Shown in pieces: positions 37,901-50,133 of a stretch of 64,000 bases of DNA; position 1 is the stretch's first letter; every line of letters begins with the position of its first letter. Location of the stretch: positions 12,632,501-12,696,500 of the forward strand of contig OZ059896.1 of NCBI GenBank assembly GCA_964057225.1, written 5' to 3'. The notes under the pieces were generated by a model. The model was not told the origin of the DNA, searched no databases, and saw nothing but the letters and a program-made list of their open reading frames with translations. The position numbers were made by a program, and so were the translations under genes. This DNA comes from Auanema rhodensis. Lineage: Eukaryota > Nematoda > Chromadorea > Rhabditida > Rhabditidae.

Positions 37901-38880
37901 AAATAGCAAGTGGAGTGTTCAGTTGTACCCACTTAACAAAGAAAGTAGAAGAACATATATATTTAGAGCAAAAAAAGTGCGGAAAAGTCGTTATCTCGTT
38001 AACATTAGTTTCACTGCCCAAAACTCTGTTCATTGTCACTCTACTTGCTATTTCGAGAGAAACGTTTACAGATGTATATAAATATTTACTACACTAGCAA
38101 GCAGAAGAAAACCTTATACTAGTTCATTGTTTCTTTTTTAATTTTTTCCGGTATATTTATTTTTTCACTGTCAAATCAGCAACACTAGCAAGCAGAAGAA
38201 AACCTTATACTAGTTCATTGTTTTTTTTTAAATTTTTTCGGTATATTTATTTTTTCACTGTCAAATCGGCAACACTAGCAAGCAGAAGAAAACCTTATAC
38301 TAGTTCATTGTTTTTTTTTAATTTTTTTCGGTATATTTATTTTTTCACTGTCAAATCGGCAACACTAGCAAGCAGAAGAAAACCTTATACTAGTTCATTG
38401 TTTTTTGTTAAATTTTTTCGGTATATTTATTTTTTCACTGTCAAATCGACAAGCACCTGCTGCACATGTGCGAGCTATTCGAGTGACCGATGCCCGAACG
38501 AGCCACGCTTAGAAAATGAGGCTGACATAACACGTTTTTCACTCCTACCCAGGTTGATTGCGTTAGAGACATTTCTGTCTTATCTCATTATATTCCCTAC
38601 TTTGACTTTGATTTTTTTAAAATTTCATTAATGTATATTTCAAAATATCATTTCTTGTGATCAGCTTGTTAATCGTTATATCTGTAAACGTTTCTCTCGA
38701 AATAGCAAGTAGAGTGTAAAGTTGTACCCAGTTAACAAAGAAAGTAGAAGAACATATATATTTAGAGCAAAAAAAGTGCGGAAAAGTCGTTATCTCGTTA
38801 ACATCAGTTTCACTGCCCAAAACTCTGTTTATTGTCATTCTACTTTCTATTTTGAGAGAAACGTTCACAGATATATATGA
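34930..38880 (+). repeat. 2383-bp higher-order repeat, two copies
   Basis: Reference pairs at exactly 2383-bp spacing are 34947/37330, 35216/37599, 35475/37858, 35835/38218 and 36234/38617. Each unit includes monomers with gatgtatataaatat and the fourfold subrepeat run. The region 36762-37330 also matches 39762-40330 at 3000-bp spacing. Confidence 0.88.
35710..36070 (+). repeat. Fourfold tandem copy of the ~89-bp subrepeat
   Basis: Four subrepeats in a row precede the rest of the monomer. The first has a tttcttttttaattttttcc variant and the last a tttttgttaaa variant. The whole run reappears at about 38093-38453, 2383 bp later, with the same private variants, so it was copied as a block. Confidence 0.88.
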
Positions 38881-39205
38881 ATATTTACTACACTAGCAAG
38901 CAGAAGAAAACCTTATACTACTTCATTGTTTTTTTTAAAATTTTTTTTGGTATATTTATTTTTTCACTGTCAAATCGGCAAGCACCTGCTGCACATGTGC
39001 GAGCTATTCGGGTGACCGATGCTCAAACGAGCCACGCTTAGAAAATGAGGCTGACATAACACGTTTTTCACTCCTACCCAGATTGATTGCTTCAGAGTCA
39101 TTTCTGTCTTATCTCATTATATTCTCTACTTTGACTTTGATTTTCCTAAAATTGCATTAATGTATAATTCAAAATATAATTTCTTGTGATCAGATTGTTA
39201 ATCGT

Positions 39206-39404
39206 TATATCTGTAAACGTTTCTCTCGAAATAGCAAGTAGAGTGTTCAGTTGTACTCACTTAACAAAGAAAGTAGAAGAACATATATATTTAGAGCAAA
39301 AAAAGTGCGGAAAAGTCGTTATCTCGTTAACATCAGTTTCACTGTTCAAAACTCTGTTTATTGTCACTCTACTTGCTATTTCGAGAGAAACGTTTACAGA
39401 TATA
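39206..39404. repeat. Type example of 199-bp inverted-repeat module in the satellite
   Basis: The left arm 39206-39245 and right arm 39365-39404 are perfect reverse complements over 40 bp, with outer ends tatatctgtaaacg and cgtttacagatata. They enclose 119 bp containing gtgcggaaaagtcg. The module recurs in nearly every full-length monomer with few arm mismatches, usually a G/A in agtggagtg or a T in cattctac. The outermost TA on each side could be a target duplication, so the module may descend from a MITE-like element. Alternatively it is a fold-back structure that arose within the satellite. Confidence 0.85.
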
Positions 39405-41129
39405 TATGAATATTTACTACACTAGCAAGCAGAAGAAAACCTTATACTAGTTCATTGTTTTTTTTAATTTTTTTCGGTCTATTTATTTTTTCACTGTCAA
39501 ATCGGCAACACTTGCAAGCAGAAGAAAACCTTATACTAGTTCATTGTTTTTTTTTAATTTTTTCGGTATATTTATTTTTTCACTGTCAAATCGACAAGCA
39601 CCTGCTGCACATGTGCGAGCTATTCGAGTGACCGATGCCCGAACGAGCCACGCTTAGAAAATGAGGCTGACATAACACGTTTTTCACTCCTACCCAGATT
39701 GATTGCTTTAGAGACATTTCTGTCTTATCTCATTATATTCTCTACTTTGACTTTGATTTTTCTAAAATTTCATTAATGTATAATTCAAAATATCATTTCT
39801 TGTGATCAGCTTGTTAATCGTTATATCTGTAAACGTTTCTCTCGAAATAGCAAGTAGAGTGTAAAGTTGTACCCACTTAACAAAGAAAGTAGAAGAACAT
39901 ATATATTTAGAGCAAAAAAAGTGCGGAAAAGTCGTTATCTCGTTAACATTAGTTTCACTGCCCAAAACTCTGTTTATTGTCATTCTACTTGCTATTTCGA
40001 GAGAAACGTTTACAGATATATATGAATATTTACTACACTAGCAAGCAGAAGAAAACCTTATACTAGTTCATTGTTTTTTTTTAATTTTTTTCGGTATATT
40101 TATTTTTTCACTGTCAAATCGGCAAGCACCTGCTGCACATGTGCGAGCTATTCGAGTGACCGATGCCCGAACGAGCCACGCTTAGAAAATGAGGCTGACA
40201 TAACACGTTTTTCACTCCTACCCAGATTGATTGCTTCAGAGACATTTCTGTCTTATCTCATTATATTCTCTACTTTGACTTTGATTTTTCTAAAATTTCA
40301 TTAATATATAATTCAAAATATCATTTCTTGTGATCAGATTGTTAATCGTTATATCTGTAAACGTTTCTCTCGAAATAGCAAGTGGAGTGTTCAGTTGTAC
40401 CCACTTAACAAAGAAAGTAGAAGAACATATATATTTAGAGCAAAAAAAGTGCGGAAAAGTCGTTATCTCGTTAACATTAGTTTCACTGCCCAAAACTCTG
40501 TTCATTGTCACTCTACTTGCTATTTCGAGAGAAACGTTTACAGATGTATATAAATATTTACTACACTAGCAAGCAGAAGAAAACCTTATACTAGTTCATT
40601 GTTTTTTTTTAAATTTTTTCGGTATATTTATTTTTTCACTGTCAAATCGACAAGCACCTGCTGCACATGTGCGAGCTATTCGAGTGACCGATGCCCGAAC
40701 GAGCCACGCTTAGAAAATGAGGCTGACATAACACGTTTTTCACTCCTACCCAGGTTGATTGCGTTAGAGACATTTCTGTCTTATCTCATTATATTCCCTA
40801 CTTTGACTTTGATTTTTTTTAAATTTCATTAATGTATATTTCAAAATATCATTTCTTGTGATCAGCTTGTTAATCGTTATATCTGTAAACGTTTCTCTCG
40901 AAATAGCAAGTGGAGTGTTCAGTTGTACCCACTTAACAAAGAAAGTAGAAGAACATATATATTTAGAGCAAAAAAAGTGCGGAAAAGTCGTTATCTCGTT
41001 AACATCAGTTTCACTGCCCAAAACTCTGTTTATTGTCATTCTACTTTCTATTTTGAGAGAAACGTTCACAGATATATATGAATATTTACTACACTAGCAA
41101 GCAGAAGAAAACCTTATACTAGTTCATTG

Positions 41130-42110
41130 TTTTTTTTAATTTTTTTCGGTCTATTTATTTTTTCACTGTCAAATCGGCAAGCACCTGCTGCACATGTGCG
41201 AGCTATTCGGGTGACCGATGCTCAAACGAGCCACGCTTAGAAAATGAGGCTGACATAACACGTTTTTCACTCCTACCCAGATTGATTGCTTCAGAGTCAT
41301 TTCTGTCTTATCTCATTATATTCTCTACTTTGACTTTGATTTTCCTAAAATTGCATTAATGTATAATTCAAAATATAATTTCTTGTGATCAGATTGTTAA
41401 TCGTTATATCTGTAAACGTTTCTCTCGAAATAGCAAGTAGAGTGTTCAGTTGTACTCACTTAACAAAGAAAGTAGAAGAACATATATATTTAGAGCAAAA
41501 AAAGTGCGGAAAAGTCGTTATCTCGTTAACATCAGTTTCACTGTTCAAAACTCTGTTTATTGTCACTCTACTTGCTATTTCGAGAGAAACGTTTACAGAT
41601 ATATATGAATATTTACTACACTAGCAAGCAGAAGAAAACCTTATACTAGTTCATTGTTTTTTTTAATTTTTTTCGGTCTATTTATTTTTTCACTGTCAAA
41701 TCGGCAACACTAGCAAGACATAACACGTTTTTCACTCCTACCCAGATTGATTGCTTCAGAGTCATTTCTGTCTTATCTCATTATATTCTCTACTTTGACT
41801 TTGATTTTCCTAAAATTGCATTAATGTATAATTCAAAATATAATTTCTTGTGATCAGATTGTTAATCGTTATATCTGTAAACGTTTCTCTCGAAATAGCA
41901 AGTAGAGTGTTCAGTTGTACTCACTTAACAAAGAAAGTAGAAGAACATATATATTTAGAGCAAAAAAAGTGCGGAAAAGTCGTTATCTCGTTAACATCAG
42001 TTTCACTGTTCAAAACTCTGTTTATTGTCACTCTACTTGCTATTTCGAGAGAAACGTTTACAGATATATATGAATATTTACTACACTAGCAAGCAGAAGA
42101 AAACCTTATA
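41130..42110 (+). repeat. 465-bp truncated monomer and its parent
   Basis: The monomer modules at 41385 and 41850 are 465 bp apart and nearly identical. At 41710-41722 the text caacactagcaag continues as acataacacg, so the T tract, palindrome and gtgaccgatg block of the second monomer are missing. The join falls where caag and gac meet in the parent. Its left side still carries an added subrepeat. Confidence 0.8.
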
Positions 42111-43715
42111 CTAGTTCATTGTTTTTTTTAATTTTTTTCGGTCTATTTATTTTTTCACTGTCAAATCGGCAACACTTGCAAGCAGAAGAAAACCTTATAC
42201 TAGTTCATTGTTTTTTTTTAATTTTTTTTGGTATATTTATTTTTTCACTGTCAAATCGGCAAGCACCTGCTGCACATGTGCGAGCTATTCGAGTGACCGA
42301 TGCCCAAACGAGCCACGCTTAGAAAATGAGTCTGACATAACACGTTTTTCACTCCTACCCAGAGTAATTGCTTTAGAGACATTTCTGTCTTATCTCATTA
42401 TATTCTCTACTTTGACTTTGATTTTTCTAAAATTTCATTAATGTATAATTCAAAATATCATTTCTCGTGATCAGCTTGTTAATCGTTATATCTGTAAACG
42501 TTTCTCTCGAAATAGCAAGTAGAGTGTAAAGTTGTACCCACTTAACAAAGAAAGTAGAAGAACATATATATTTAGAGCAAAAAAAGTGCGGAAAAGTCGT
42601 TATCTCGTTAACATCAGTTTCACTGTTCAAAACTCTGTTTATTGTCACTCTACTTGCTGTTTCGAGTGAAACGTTTACAGATATATATGAATATTTACTA
42701 CACTAGCAAGCAGAAAAATACCTTATACTAGTTCATTGTTTTTTTTTAAATTTTTTTCGGTATATTTATTTTTTCACTGTCAAATCGGCAACACTAGCAA
42801 GCAGAAGAAAACCTTATACTAGTTCATTGTTTTTTTTTAATTTTTTTTGGTATATTTATTTTTTCACTGTCAAATCGGCAAGCACCTGCTGCACATGTGC
42901 GAGCTATTCGAGTGACCGATGCCCAAACGAGCCACGCTTAGAAAATGAGGCTGACATAACACATTTTTCACTCCCACCCAGATTGATTGCTTTAGAGACA
43001 TTTCTGTCTTATCTCATTATACTCTCTACTTTGACTTTGATTTTTCTAAAATTTCATTAATGTATAATTCAAAATATCATTTCTCGTGATCAGCTTGTTA
43101 ATCGTTATATCTGTAAACGTTTCTCTCGAAATAGCAAGTAGAGTGTAAAGTTGTACCCACTTAACAAAGAAAGTAGAAGAACATATATATTTAGAGCAAA
43201 AAAAGTGCGGAAAAGTCGTTATCTCGTTAACATCAGTTTCACTGTTCAAAACTCTGTTTATTGTCACTCTACTTGCTATTTCGAGAGAAACGTTCACAGA
43301 TATATATGAATATTTACTACACTAGCAAGCAGAAGAAAACCTTATACTACTTCATTGTTTTTTTTTAATTTTTTTCGGTATATTTGTTTTTTCACTGTCA
43401 AATCGGCAAACACCTGCTGCACATGTGCGAGCTATTCGGGTGACCGATGCTCAAACGAGCCACGCTTAGAAAATGAGGCTGACATAACACGTTTTTCACT
43501 CCTACCCAGATTGATTGCTTTAGAGACATTTCTGTCTTATCTCATTATATTCTCTACTTTGACTTTGATTTTTCTAAAATTTCATTAATGTATAATTCAA
43601 AATATCATTTCTTGTGATCAGATTGTTAATCGTTATACCTGTAAACGTTTCTCTCGAAATAGCAAGTGGAGTGTTCAGTTGAACCCACTTAACAAAGAAA
43701 GTAGAAGAACATATA

Positions 43716-43742
43716 CAGTCATGTGTAAAAGAAAAAGGGCAA
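43716..43742 (+). repeat. Left terminal inverted repeat of Tc1-like copy 1
   Basis: These 27 bp are the exact reverse complement of 45073-45099 and begin with CAGT next to the TA target, as in many Tc1-family elements. Confidence 0.95.
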
Positions 43743-43923
43743 GATTTAGAAAATATTAGAATCTGGAGCTCAGACTACAATTTAGAAATCTAAAAAAAAT
43801 CGATAATGGCTAGGAATTATGTTGCTAAAAAATGGAGCTGAATTCATTTTTTAAAACTAACTTTGAAATGTATTATTTTGGAAATTAAAATGATTCAGCT
43901 TCATTTTTAATATTCAAATTTAG

Positions 43924-44952
43924 ATGGTTCAAGGCAGAAGATACAGCAACGAGATGAGGGAGATAGTCCTCAGGCTCAAAGACGAAGGGTTTGCAACCCG
44001 AAAAATTGCTGCTTTTACGGCTATCTCGAAGAGCTGCGTTCAAGCCATCATCAAGGATCACAGCCAAGGAGTAGCAATGATAAAGAAGACAAAACCAGGG
44101 CGCCCACCGAAGACCACACCATCACAGGACAACACCATCGTCCGCTTGGCTCAACGTCATCCAGAATTGACGTCAAAACAGCTGACAGAACACCTTGCTA
44201 TGATGTATAGGGTCAATCTTGACCCTAGCAATATTAGAAGGCGTCTCCTGAAGCGTGGTTTGAGAGCAAGAAGACCTGCCATCAAACCGCTTGTTAGTGC
44301 CAAGAACCGGCAAGCGAGGCTAGAATTTGCTCGGGCTCATCTTCATTGGACACCAGAAGATTGGAGCAGAGTCATCTTCACAGATGAGAGCAAATTCTGC
44401 CTTTTTGGCAATGATGGACCTGGCTTTGTCAGAAGGCCCGTTGGTGAGCGTTACAACCACCGTTATTTCAAGCCTTCCTTCAAACATGGAGGTGGAAACG
44501 TAATGGTGTGGGGTTGTTTCACCAGCGAGGAAGTTGGACCACTGTTTAGGATTGAAGGACGCATGTGTGCTTCCGACTATCAGAATATTCTCTCTGAAGT
44601 CTTCCTGCCGTATGCTTTGGATCGATTCCGCACGCGGAATAGATTCATCTTCCAGCAGGACAACGACCCAAAGCACACTGCTCATTCAACTAAACAGTGG
44701 TTTCAGCAAAATAGGGTCACTCTCTTACCCTGGCATAGTCGATCGCCCGATCTGAATCCGATCGAAGATCTATGGAGAGATTTGGGAAGAAGGGCGGCTC
44801 AATTTCCGTCATCGAACAAGGACGAGAAGTTCAGATGCCTAAGAATCCTCTGGCGAGAAACTTCTCCGGGTATTTTGAAGAAGCTCGTCAATTCGATGAA
44901 TAGAAGGCTCAAAGCTGTGATTGATAATTTCGGGTATCCGACAAAATATTAA
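43924..44952 (+). CDS. Tc1-family transposase, copy 1
   Basis: The 342-residue DNA transposase is typical in length for Tc1. The N-terminal half has two helix-turn-helix regions (roughly residues 10-50 and 75-115) separated by a KPGRPPK AT-hook-like linker near 59-65; these bind the inverted repeats. The catalytic domain has D154 in FTDESKF, D246 in FQQDNDPKHT and E281 in SPDLNPIE, with exactly 34 residues between the last two (DD34E, the Tc1 signature). A glycine-rich KHGGGNVMVWG box is present. The ATG at 43924 matches the usual Tc1 N-terminus. AATAAA at 44951-44956 overlaps the stop and can serve for polyadenylation. There are no stops or frameshifts. Compared with copy 3 it has R273 and D282 where copy 3 has Q and H; the copy 3 residues are the usual Tc1 ones, and D282 lies next to the catalytic Glu, so activity could be reduced. 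Confidence 0.96.
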   Translation: MVQGRRYSNEMREIVLRLKDEGFATRKIAAFTAISKSCVQAIIKDHSQGVAMIKKTKPGRPPKTTPSQDNTIVRLAQRHPELTSKQLTEHLAMMYRVNLDPSNIRRRLLKRGLRARRPAIKPLVSAKNRQARLEFARAHLHWTPEDWSRVIFTDESKFCLFGNDGPGFVRRPVGERYNHRYFKPSFKHGGGNVMVWGCFTSEEVGPLFRIEGRMCASDYQNILSEVFLPYALDRFRTRNRFIFQQDNDPKHTAHSTKQWFQQNRVTLLPWHSRSPDLNPIEDLWRDLGRRAAQFPSSNKDEKFRCLRILWRETSPGILKKLVNSMNRRLKAVIDNFGYPTKY

Positions 44953-45072
44953 TAAAGTCTTAATTTTTTGGTTTTTTTTGCATTTTTCGATTTGTGGTCT
45001 GCTCACCATTTCTATTTTTCATAGTTTTTAATTTTTTGTAGTCTCACTACTTCAGGAGACCATTCGAAAGTT

Positions 45073-45099
45073 TTGCCCTTTTTCTTTTACACATGACTG
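45073..45099 (-). repeat. Right terminal inverted repeat of Tc1-like copy 1
   Basis: This is a perfect 27-bp partner of the left end, followed by the duplicated TA. Confidence 0.95.
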
Positions 45100-48000
45100 T
45101 ATATTTAGAGCAAAACAAGTGCGGAAAAGTCGTTATCTCGTTAACATTAGTTTCACTGCCCAAAACTCTGTTTATTGTCACTCTACTTGCTATTTCGAGA
45201 GAAACGTTCACAGATATATATGAATATTTACTACACTAGCAAGCAGAAGAAAACCTTATACTAGTTCATTGTTTTTTTTTAAATTTTTTTCGGTATATTT
45301 AATTTTTCACTGTCAAATCGGCAACACTAGCAAGCAGAAAAAAACCTTATACTAGTTCATTGTTTTTTTTTTAAATTTTTTTCGGTATATTTTTTTTTTC
45401 ACTGTCAAATCGACAATCACCTGCTGCACATGTGCGAGCTATTCGAGTGACCGATGCCCAAACGAGCCACGCTTAGAAAATGAGGCTGACATAACACGTT
45501 TTTCACTCCTACCCAGATTGATTGCTTTAGAGACATTTCTGTCTTATCTCATTATATTCTCTACTTTGACTTTGATTTTTCTAAAATTTCATTAATGTAT
45601 AATTCAAAATATTATTTCTTGTGATCAGATTGTTAATCGTTATATCTGTAAACGTTTAACTCGAAATAGCAAGTAGAGTGTTCAGTTGTACTCACTTAAC
45701 AAAGAAAGTAGAAGAACATATACATTTAGAGCAAAAAAAGTGCGGAAAAGTCGTTATCTCGTTAACATTAGTTTCACTGCCCAAAACTCTGTTTATTGTC
45801 ACTCTACTTGCTATTTCGAGAGAAACGTTTACAGATGTATATGAATATTTACTACACTAGCAAGCAGAAGAAAACCTTATACTAGTTCATTGTTTTTTTT
45901 GAAATTTTTTTCGGTATATTTATTTTTTCACTGTCAAATCGGCAAGCACCTGCTGCACATGTGCGAGCTATTCGAGTGACCGATGCCCAAACGAGCCACG
46001 CTTAGAAAATGAGGCTGACATAACACGTTTTTCACTCCTACCCAGATTGATTGCTTTAGAGACATTTCTGTCTTATCTCATTATATTCTCTACTTTGACT
46101 TTGATTTTTCTAAAATTTCATTAATGTATAATTCAAAATATTATTTCTTGTGATCAGATTGTTAATCGTTATATCTGTAAACGTTCCTCTCGAAATAGCA
46201 AGTAGAGTGTTCAGTTGTACCCACTTAACAAAGAAAGTAGAAGAACATATATATTTAGAGCAAAAAAAGTGCGGAAAAGTCGTTATCTCGTTAACATCAG
46301 TTTCACTGCCCAAAACTCTGTTTATTGTCATTCTACTTGCTATTTCGAGAGAAACGTTCACAGATATATATGAATATTTACTACACTAGCAAGCAGAAGA
46401 AAACCTTATACTACTTCATTGTTTTTTTTTAATTTTTTTCGGTATATTTGTTTTTTCACTGTCAAATCGGCAAACACCTGCTGCACATGTGCGAGCTATT
46501 CGGGTGACCGATGCTCAAACGAGCCACGCTTAGAAAATGAGGCTGACATAACACGTTTTTCACTCCTACCCAGATTGATTGCTTTAGAGACATTTCTGTC
46601 TTATCTCATTATATTCTCTACTTTGACTTTGATTTTTCTAAAATTTCATTAATGTATAATTCAAAATATCATTTCTTGTGATCAGATTGTTAATCGTTAT
46701 ATCTGTAAACGTTTCTCTCGAAATAGCAAGTGGAGTGTTCAGTTGTACCCACTTAACAAAGAAAGTAGAAGAACAAATATATTTAGAGCAAAAAAAGTGC
46801 GGAAAAGTCGTTATCTCGTTAACATCAGTTTCACTGTTCAAAACTCTGTTTATTGTCACTCTACTTGCTATTTCGAGAGAAACGTTTACAGATATATATG
46901 AATATTTACTACACTAGCAAGCAGAAGAAAACCTTATACTAGTTCATTGTTTTTTTTAAAATTTTTTTCGGTATATTTATTTTTTCACTTTCAAATCGGC
47001 AACACTAGGAAGCAGAAGAAAACCTTATACTAGTTCATTGTTTTTTTTTTTAAATTTTTTTCGGTATATTTTTTTTTCACTGTCAAATCGACAATCACCT
47101 GCTGCACATGTGCGAGCTATTCGAGTGACCGATGCCCAAACGAGCCACGCTTAGAAAATGAGGCTGACATAACACGTTTTTGACTCCTACCCAGATTGAT
47201 TGCTTTAGAGACATTTCTGTCTTATCTCATTATATTCTCTACTTTGACTTTGATTTTTCTAAAATTTCATTAATGTATAATTCAAAATATTATTTCTTGT
47301 GATCAGATTGTTAATCGTTATATCTGTAAACGTTTCTCTCGAAATAGCAAGTAGAGTGTTCAGTTGTACTCACTTAACAAAGAAAGTAGAAGAACATATA
47401 CATTTAGAGCAAAAAAAGTGCGGAAAAGTCGTTATCTCGTTAACATTAGTTTCACTGCCCAAAACTCTGCTTATTGTCACTCTACTTGCTATTTCGAGAG
47501 AAACGTTTACAGATGTATATGAATATTTACTACACTAGCAAGCAGAAGAAAACCTTATACTAGTTCATTGTTTTTTTTTAATTTTTTTTGGTATATTTAT
47601 TTTTTCACTGTCAAATCGGCAAGCACCTGCTGCACATGTGCGAGCTATTCGAGTGACCGATGCCCAAACGAGCCACGCTTAGAAAATGAGGCTGACATAA
47701 CACATTTTTCACTCCCACCCAGATTGATTGCTTTAGAGACATTTCTGTCTTATCTCATTATACTCTCTACTTTGACTTTGATTTTTCTAAAATTTCATTA
47801 ATGTATAATTCAAAATATCATTTCTCGTGATCAGCTTGTTAATCGTTATATCTGTAAACGTTTCTCTCGAAATAGCAAGTAGAGTGTAAAGTTGTACCCA
47901 CTTAACAAAGAAAGTAGAAGAACATATATATTTAGAGCAAAAAAAGTGCGGAAAAGTCGTTATCTCGTTAACATCAGTTTCACTGTTCAAAACTCTGTTT

Positions 48001-50133
48001 ATTGTCACTCTACTTGCTATTTCGAGAGAAACGTTCACAGATATATATGAATATTTACTACACTAGCAAGCAGAAGAAAACCTTATACTACTTCATTGTT
48101 TTTTTTTAATTTTTTTCGGTATATTTGTTTTTTCACTGTCAAATCGGCAAACACCTGCTGCACATGTGCGAGCTATTCGGGTGACCGATGCTCAAACGAG
48201 CCACGCTTAGAAAATGAGGCTGACATAACACGTTTTTCACTCCTACTCAGATTGATTGCTTTAGAGACATTTCTGTCTTATCTCATTATTTTCTCTACTT
48301 TGACTTTGATTTTTCTAAAATTTCATTAATGTATAATTCAAAATATCATTTCTTGTGATCAGATTGTTAATCGTTATATCTGTAAACGTTTCTCTCGAAA
48401 TAGCAAGTGGAGTGTTCAGTTGTACCCACTTAACAAAGAAAGTAGAAGAACATATATATTTAGAGCAAAAAAAGTGCGGAAAAGTCGTTATCTCGTTAAC
48501 ATCAGTTTCACTGTTCAAAACTCTGTTTATTGTCACTCTACTTGCTATTTCGAGAGAAACGTTTACAGATATATATGAATATTTACTACACTAGCAAGCA
48601 GAAGAAAACCTTATACTAGTTCATTGTTTTTTTTTAAATTTTTTTCGGTATATTTATTTTTTCACTTTCAAATCGGCAACACTAGGAAGCAGAAGAAAAC
48701 CTTATACTAGTTCATTGTTTTTTTTTTTTAATTTTTTTCGGTATATTTTTTTTTCACTGTCAAATCGACAATCACCTGCTGCACATGTGCGAGCTATTCG
48801 AGTGACCGATGCCCAAACGAGCCACGCTTAGAAAATGAGGCTGACATAACACGTTTTTGACTCCTACCCAGATTGATTGCTTTAGAGACATTTCTGTCTT
48901 ATCTCATTATATTCTCTACTTTGACTTTGATTTTTCTAAAATTTCATTAATGTATAATTCAAAATATTATTTCTTGTGATCAGATTGTTAATCGTTATAT
49001 CTGTAAACGTTTCTCTCGAAATAGCAAGTAGAGTGTTCAGTTGTACTCACTTAACAAAGAAAGTAGAAGAACATATACATTTAGAGCAAAAAAAGTGCGG
49101 AAAAGTCGTTATCTCGTTAACATTAGTTTCACTGCCCAAAACTCTGCTTATTGTCACTCTACTTGCTATTTCGAGAGAAACGTTTACAGATGTATATGAA
49201 TATTTACTACACTAGCAAGCAGAAGAAAACCTTATACTAGTTCATTGTTTTTTTTTAATTTTTTTTGGTATATTTATTTTTTCACTGTCAAATCGGCAAG
49301 CACCTGCTGCACATGTGCGAGCTATTCGAGTTACCGATGCCCAAACGAGCCACGCTTAGAAAATGAGGCTGACATAACACATTTTTCACTCCCACCCAGA
49401 TTGATTGCTTTAGAGACATTTCTGTCTTATCTCATTATACTCTCTACTTTGACTTTGATTTTTCTAAAATTTCATTAATGTATAATTCAAAATATCATTT
49501 CTCGTGATCAGCTTGTTAATCGTTATATCTGTAAACGTTTCTCTCGAAATAGCAAGTAGAGTGTAAAGTTGTACCCACTTAACAAAGAAAGTAGAAGAAC
49601 ATATATATTTAGAGCAAAAAAAGTGCGGAAAAGTCGTTATCTCGTTAACATCAGTTTCACTGTTCAAAACTCTGTTTATTGTCACTCTACTTGCTATTTC
49701 GAGAGAAACGTTCACAGATATATATGAATATTTACTACACTAGCAAGCAGAAGAAAACCTTATACTACTTCATTGTTTTTTTTTAATTTTTTTCGGTATA
49801 TTTGTTTTTTCACTGTCAAATCGGCAAACACCTGCTGCACATGTGCGAGCTATTCGGGTGACCGATGCTCAAACGAGCCACGCTTAGAAAATGAGGCTGA
49901 CATAACACGTTTTTCACTCCTACTCAGATTGATTGCTTTAGAGACATTTCTGTCTTATCTCATTATTTTCTCTACTTTGACTTTGATTTTTCTAAAATTT
50001 CATTAATGTATAATTCAAAATATCATTTCTTGTGATCAGATTGTTAATCGTTATACCTGTAAACGTTTCTCTCGAAATAGCAAGTGGAGTGTTCAGTTGA
50101 ACCCACTTAACAAAGAAAGTAGAAGAACATATA

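Larger units (their letters stand above)
43716..45099 (+). mobile_element. Tc1/mariner-type transposon, copy 1
   Basis: The 1384-bp element is bounded by perfect 27-bp terminal inverted repeats (43716-43742 and 45073-45099) that start cagtcatgtgtaaaag. TA dinucleotides flank it (43714-43715 and 45100-45101). Removing the element and one TA restores the ordinary satellite text acatatatatttag, so this is a clean insertion into the interior of the inverted-repeat module. It encodes one transposase. Non-coding parts are about 180 bp before and 120 bp after the gene. Base composition is more GC-rich than the satellite. Confidence 0.97.

Noticed and set aside
43885..44067. Minus-strand frames of 60 and 121 residues and a 73-residue plus-strand frame within each Tc1 copy.
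   Set aside because: They overlap the transposase gene in other frames and show no family features.
43716..45099. Three independent Tc1 insertions at a hot spot.
   Set aside because: Private variants in the flanking satellite and the fixed higher-order spacing show a single insertion that was later duplicated.
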